This document shows, piece after piece, positions 41,727 through 43,294 of a DNA stretch of 43,294 nt. Location: the IMG/VR virus record IMGVR_UViG_3300044961_000036, positions 1 to 43,294 of that record. The stretch is one strand, 5' to 3'. Under the pieces are notes generated by a model, which did not search any database, was not told the DNA's origin, and saw only the letters and a program-made list of their open reading frames with translations. Made by a program: the position numbers and the translations under genes. The DNA comes from a virus. Each line of letters opens with the position of its first letter. Position 1 is the first letter of the stretch.

Positions 41727-42227
41727 TCAAAACGGAACGTCCATGTCGTCATCGTTAAAATCCAGCGGCCCGTCGAAATCCGGGAATCCGTTGTCACTGC
41801 CCACCGGCTGCCCTTTCCTCATTCCTTGCTGCTGATTCCTACGCGGTTCTGACGCCATCGAGCGGTCTCCGCCGCCCTGCCCCCACTCTGATTTAGAATA
41901 CGGAATCACGGCAACATCGTCGGCAATAAGCTCTGTGACGTAGCGTTCTTGTCCGTTCTTGTCCGTGTATTTGCGTGTTTCCGAGCGCCCCTCGACGTAG
42001 ACAAGCGCCCCCTTCACGAGCTTTTCGTGAAGGTTTTCCTTGCGCCACAAGACGACATTATGCCAAGTGGACTTGTCTTTCCACTCGCCACTATCCCTGT
42101 CCTTCCAGCTTTGCGTGGTCGCCACGCTAAAGGTAGCGACGGCTACACCGTTAGGGGTGAAACGCGCCTCGGCGTCACGCCCCAAAAATCCCATAATCTG
42201 ATGCCGGTTCAGGCTTCCAATTTTCAT
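41727..42227 (-). CDS. ssb: Single-stranded DNA-binding protein
   Basis: 166 residues from ATG 42227 with AGGAATAGGAA upstream, three bases after the previous stop. An OB fold spans about 1-110: MKIGSLNRHQIMGFLGRDAE, ARFTPNGVAVATFSVATTQS, W-x-D-x-D-x-G-E-W, TWHNVVLW, LVKGALVYVEGRSETRKY. A Gly/Gln/Arg-rich linker follows, and the end is DDDMDVPF, the acidic tail with terminal Pro-Phe that recruits replication and repair proteins in bacterial-type SSBs. It coats single-stranded DNA in phage replication or recombination. The intact tail suggests it can dock host SSB partners. Confidence 0.93.
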   Translation of the reverse strand: MKIGSLNRHQIMGFLGRDAEARFTPNGVAVATFSVATTQSWKDRDSGEWKDKSTWHNVVLWRKENLHEKLVKGALVYVEGRSETRKYTDKNGQERYVTELIADDVAVIPYSKSEWGQGGGDRSMASEPRRNQQQGMRKGQPVGSDNGFPDFDGPLDFNDDDMDVPF

Positions 42228-42230
42228 TTC

Positions 42231-43294
42231 CTATTCCTCAAAGTTGAATTTTCTGGGGCTCGTCAACGGATCGACTTGCAGTTCGATGGGCTCGCTTGGA
42301 GTCGGATCAGGCTTGCCCTTCTTCGCTCGCGGCTTCGATTCCTGCCGTTGCGGCAAGATAAACCCAGGAGCAAAGGTTACAGCTACACCTGACTTCCAAG
42401 CTACATTTTCAAGCTGGGTTGGCTGCTGGCGCGGCGGCTGCCGCATCTCGTTATTGCGCCTCTGGTTGCTTCGGACTCGCTCTATTTCCGCTGCTGCGGC
42501 ATTCTTTGCGCGAATATTATTGAACTCAAGGCGTATCTGGTCGTCGGTTTCCCGCTCGCCTAAAACATACTCACCAGACAACATCACATTGAATATAGCT
42601 GCTGTCATTATGGCCTTGTCGCTCTCTAGCTGTGTCTCTCTTAACAGCGCGGCCACCCTACCCGCCTGGAAGCTGGCGCGAGCAACGGCAAGATTGTAAA
42701 CTGCCGCGATGCCATCTTTCATGTCCTTTGCTGCGGCATCCCAAGCCTTCTTCAGCAATAAATCCCACCACCCAGGCGCACCGATCTTAACAGGGATGCC
42801 ATACCTATTAGCCAACTCCGTCATCTCGGCATAATAATCCGAATACTTTTTGGGTGATCCTTTCATGCCTTTGTACTCCTGGATGAACGTGCTCAAATTG
42901 AAGCCTTCCAGCATACCGGCATTTGCCTGCCTGAGAATCTTTTCGTAGAACAGTTCGTCTATAACATTTTGCCGTGTTATCGTTGAGCCCTCTGGGTATC
43001 GCCGAATGATAGCTTCGATAAAAGGACCGCGTTCATTATATGAAAGCACCTTCCCGAAGTATTCGTCGCTCATCACCATCGCCCGCACAACACCCTCTTG
43101 CTGTTTCATCCATCTTTGTCCGGGGCTGGGACGCATCCAGTATTCGATGACCTTGGCAATCTCGTCCATGTAGGCACATATGCCATCTATTGATGGAGTA
43201 GATCCAGATTGCATCAATGAGTCATATGCTGCGCATTCCGCGCCGATACAGTAAGCAGCCAAAACAACCTGCTTGTTCAACCCATACCCATACC
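42231..43294 (-). CDS. Hypothetical protein, 5' end outside the window
   Basis: The frame is open to the right edge (upstream in-frame codons TAT GGG TAT GGG), so the visible TTG at 43280 need not be the start. At least 349 residues are visible. It is helical, with YYAEMTELANRYGIPVKIGA, KAWDAAAKDMKDGIAAVYNL and ETDDQIRLEFNNIRAKNAAA, then a basic, Gln/Pro-rich linker (RRNNEMRQPPRQQPTQLEN) and a C-terminal KKGKPDPTPSEPIELQ. No recognised domain. It is three bases upstream of ssb, so a role in DNA replication or recombination is plausible by position. Confidence 0.6.
   Translation of the reverse strand, partial: YGYGLNKQVVLAAYCIGAECAAYDSLMQSGSTPSIDGICAYMDEIAKVIEYWMRPSPGQRWMKQQEGVVRAMVMSDEYFGKVLSYNERGPFIEAIIRRYPEGSTITRQNVIDELFYEKILRQANAGMLEGFNLSTFIQEYKGMKGSPKKYSDYYAEMTELANRYGIPVKIGAPGWWDLLLKKAWDAAAKDMKDGIAAVYNLAVARASFQAGRVAALLRETQLESDKAIMTAAIFNVMLSGEYVLGERETDDQIRLEFNNIRAKNAAAAEIERVRSNQRRNNEMRQPPRQQPTQLENVAWKSGVAVTFAPGFILPQRQESKPRAKKGKPDPTPSEPIELQVDPLTSPRKFNFEE

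Noticed and set aside
1-43294. tRNA genes, integrase, repressor or attachment site
   Set aside because: No cloverleaf-like sequence, recombinase motif or long end-to-end repeat was recognised, so lysogeny cannot be supported from this window.

Overview
The window is a late-gene segment of a double-stranded DNA tailed phage or prophage (Caudoviricetes), most likely short-tailed (podovirus-like). Every supported gene lies on the minus strand, so transcription runs from the right end to the left end. Genes are packed with gaps of a few bases or with TAATG, TGATG or ATGA stop/start overlaps, and no stretch longer than about 150 bases lacks a gene. I saw no tRNA, rRNA, CRISPR array, insertion sequence, integrase or repressor. 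The host cannot be fixed from the sequence. The Sec-type leaders ending in SQ/AQ on two fibre-like proteins recall environmental Gram-negative bacteria such as Acidobacteriota, but this is only an impression.

Layout in transcription order (right to left). (1) 43294-40187: an unknown protein cut by the right edge, a single-stranded DNA-binding protein, a membrane-anchored coiled-coil protein and an unknown protein. (2) 40077-32673: a cluster unusual for a phage. It holds a small structural-type protein, a 1127-residue repeat protein with an N-terminal export signal, a protein with an N-terminal membrane segment, a fibre-type protein, a 723-residue beta-helix protein with a signal peptide and 14 cysteines, and a coiled-coil protein with a C-terminal membrane segment. 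(3) 32635-25749: packaging, with a probable small terminase, a large terminase interrupted by a 376-residue LAGLIDADG intein exactly at the Walker B strand, an unknown protein, an FmdB-type zinc-ribbon protein and the portal. (4) 25728-21713: a candidate operator and promoter, three small proteins, scaffold, major capsid protein and two paralogous decoration-type proteins. (5) 21685-18495: adaptor-type connector proteins and a holin-like protein. (6) 18498-8552: a 2133-residue tail nozzle/hub-type protein with exact 202-residue repeats, and an 1180-residue tailspike. (7) 8555-1: a small protein, a GNAT-like protein, two or three internal-virion (ejection) proteins and the first 989 residues of a polyvalent protein with a ParB/DdrB-like domain that runs off the left edge.

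Together these make a nearly complete head, short-tail and ejection module. Terminase and portal package DNA into the scaffold-built capsid; adaptors and the nozzle close the head; the spike recognises or degrades a surface polysaccharide; the last genes are probably carried in the virion and injected. No tape-measure, tail-tube or sheath gene and no endolysin were found. The most interesting items are the intein in the terminase active site, with a Lys instead of the usual penultimate His; the exported fibre/beta-helix cluster; and the injected-type polyvalent protein.
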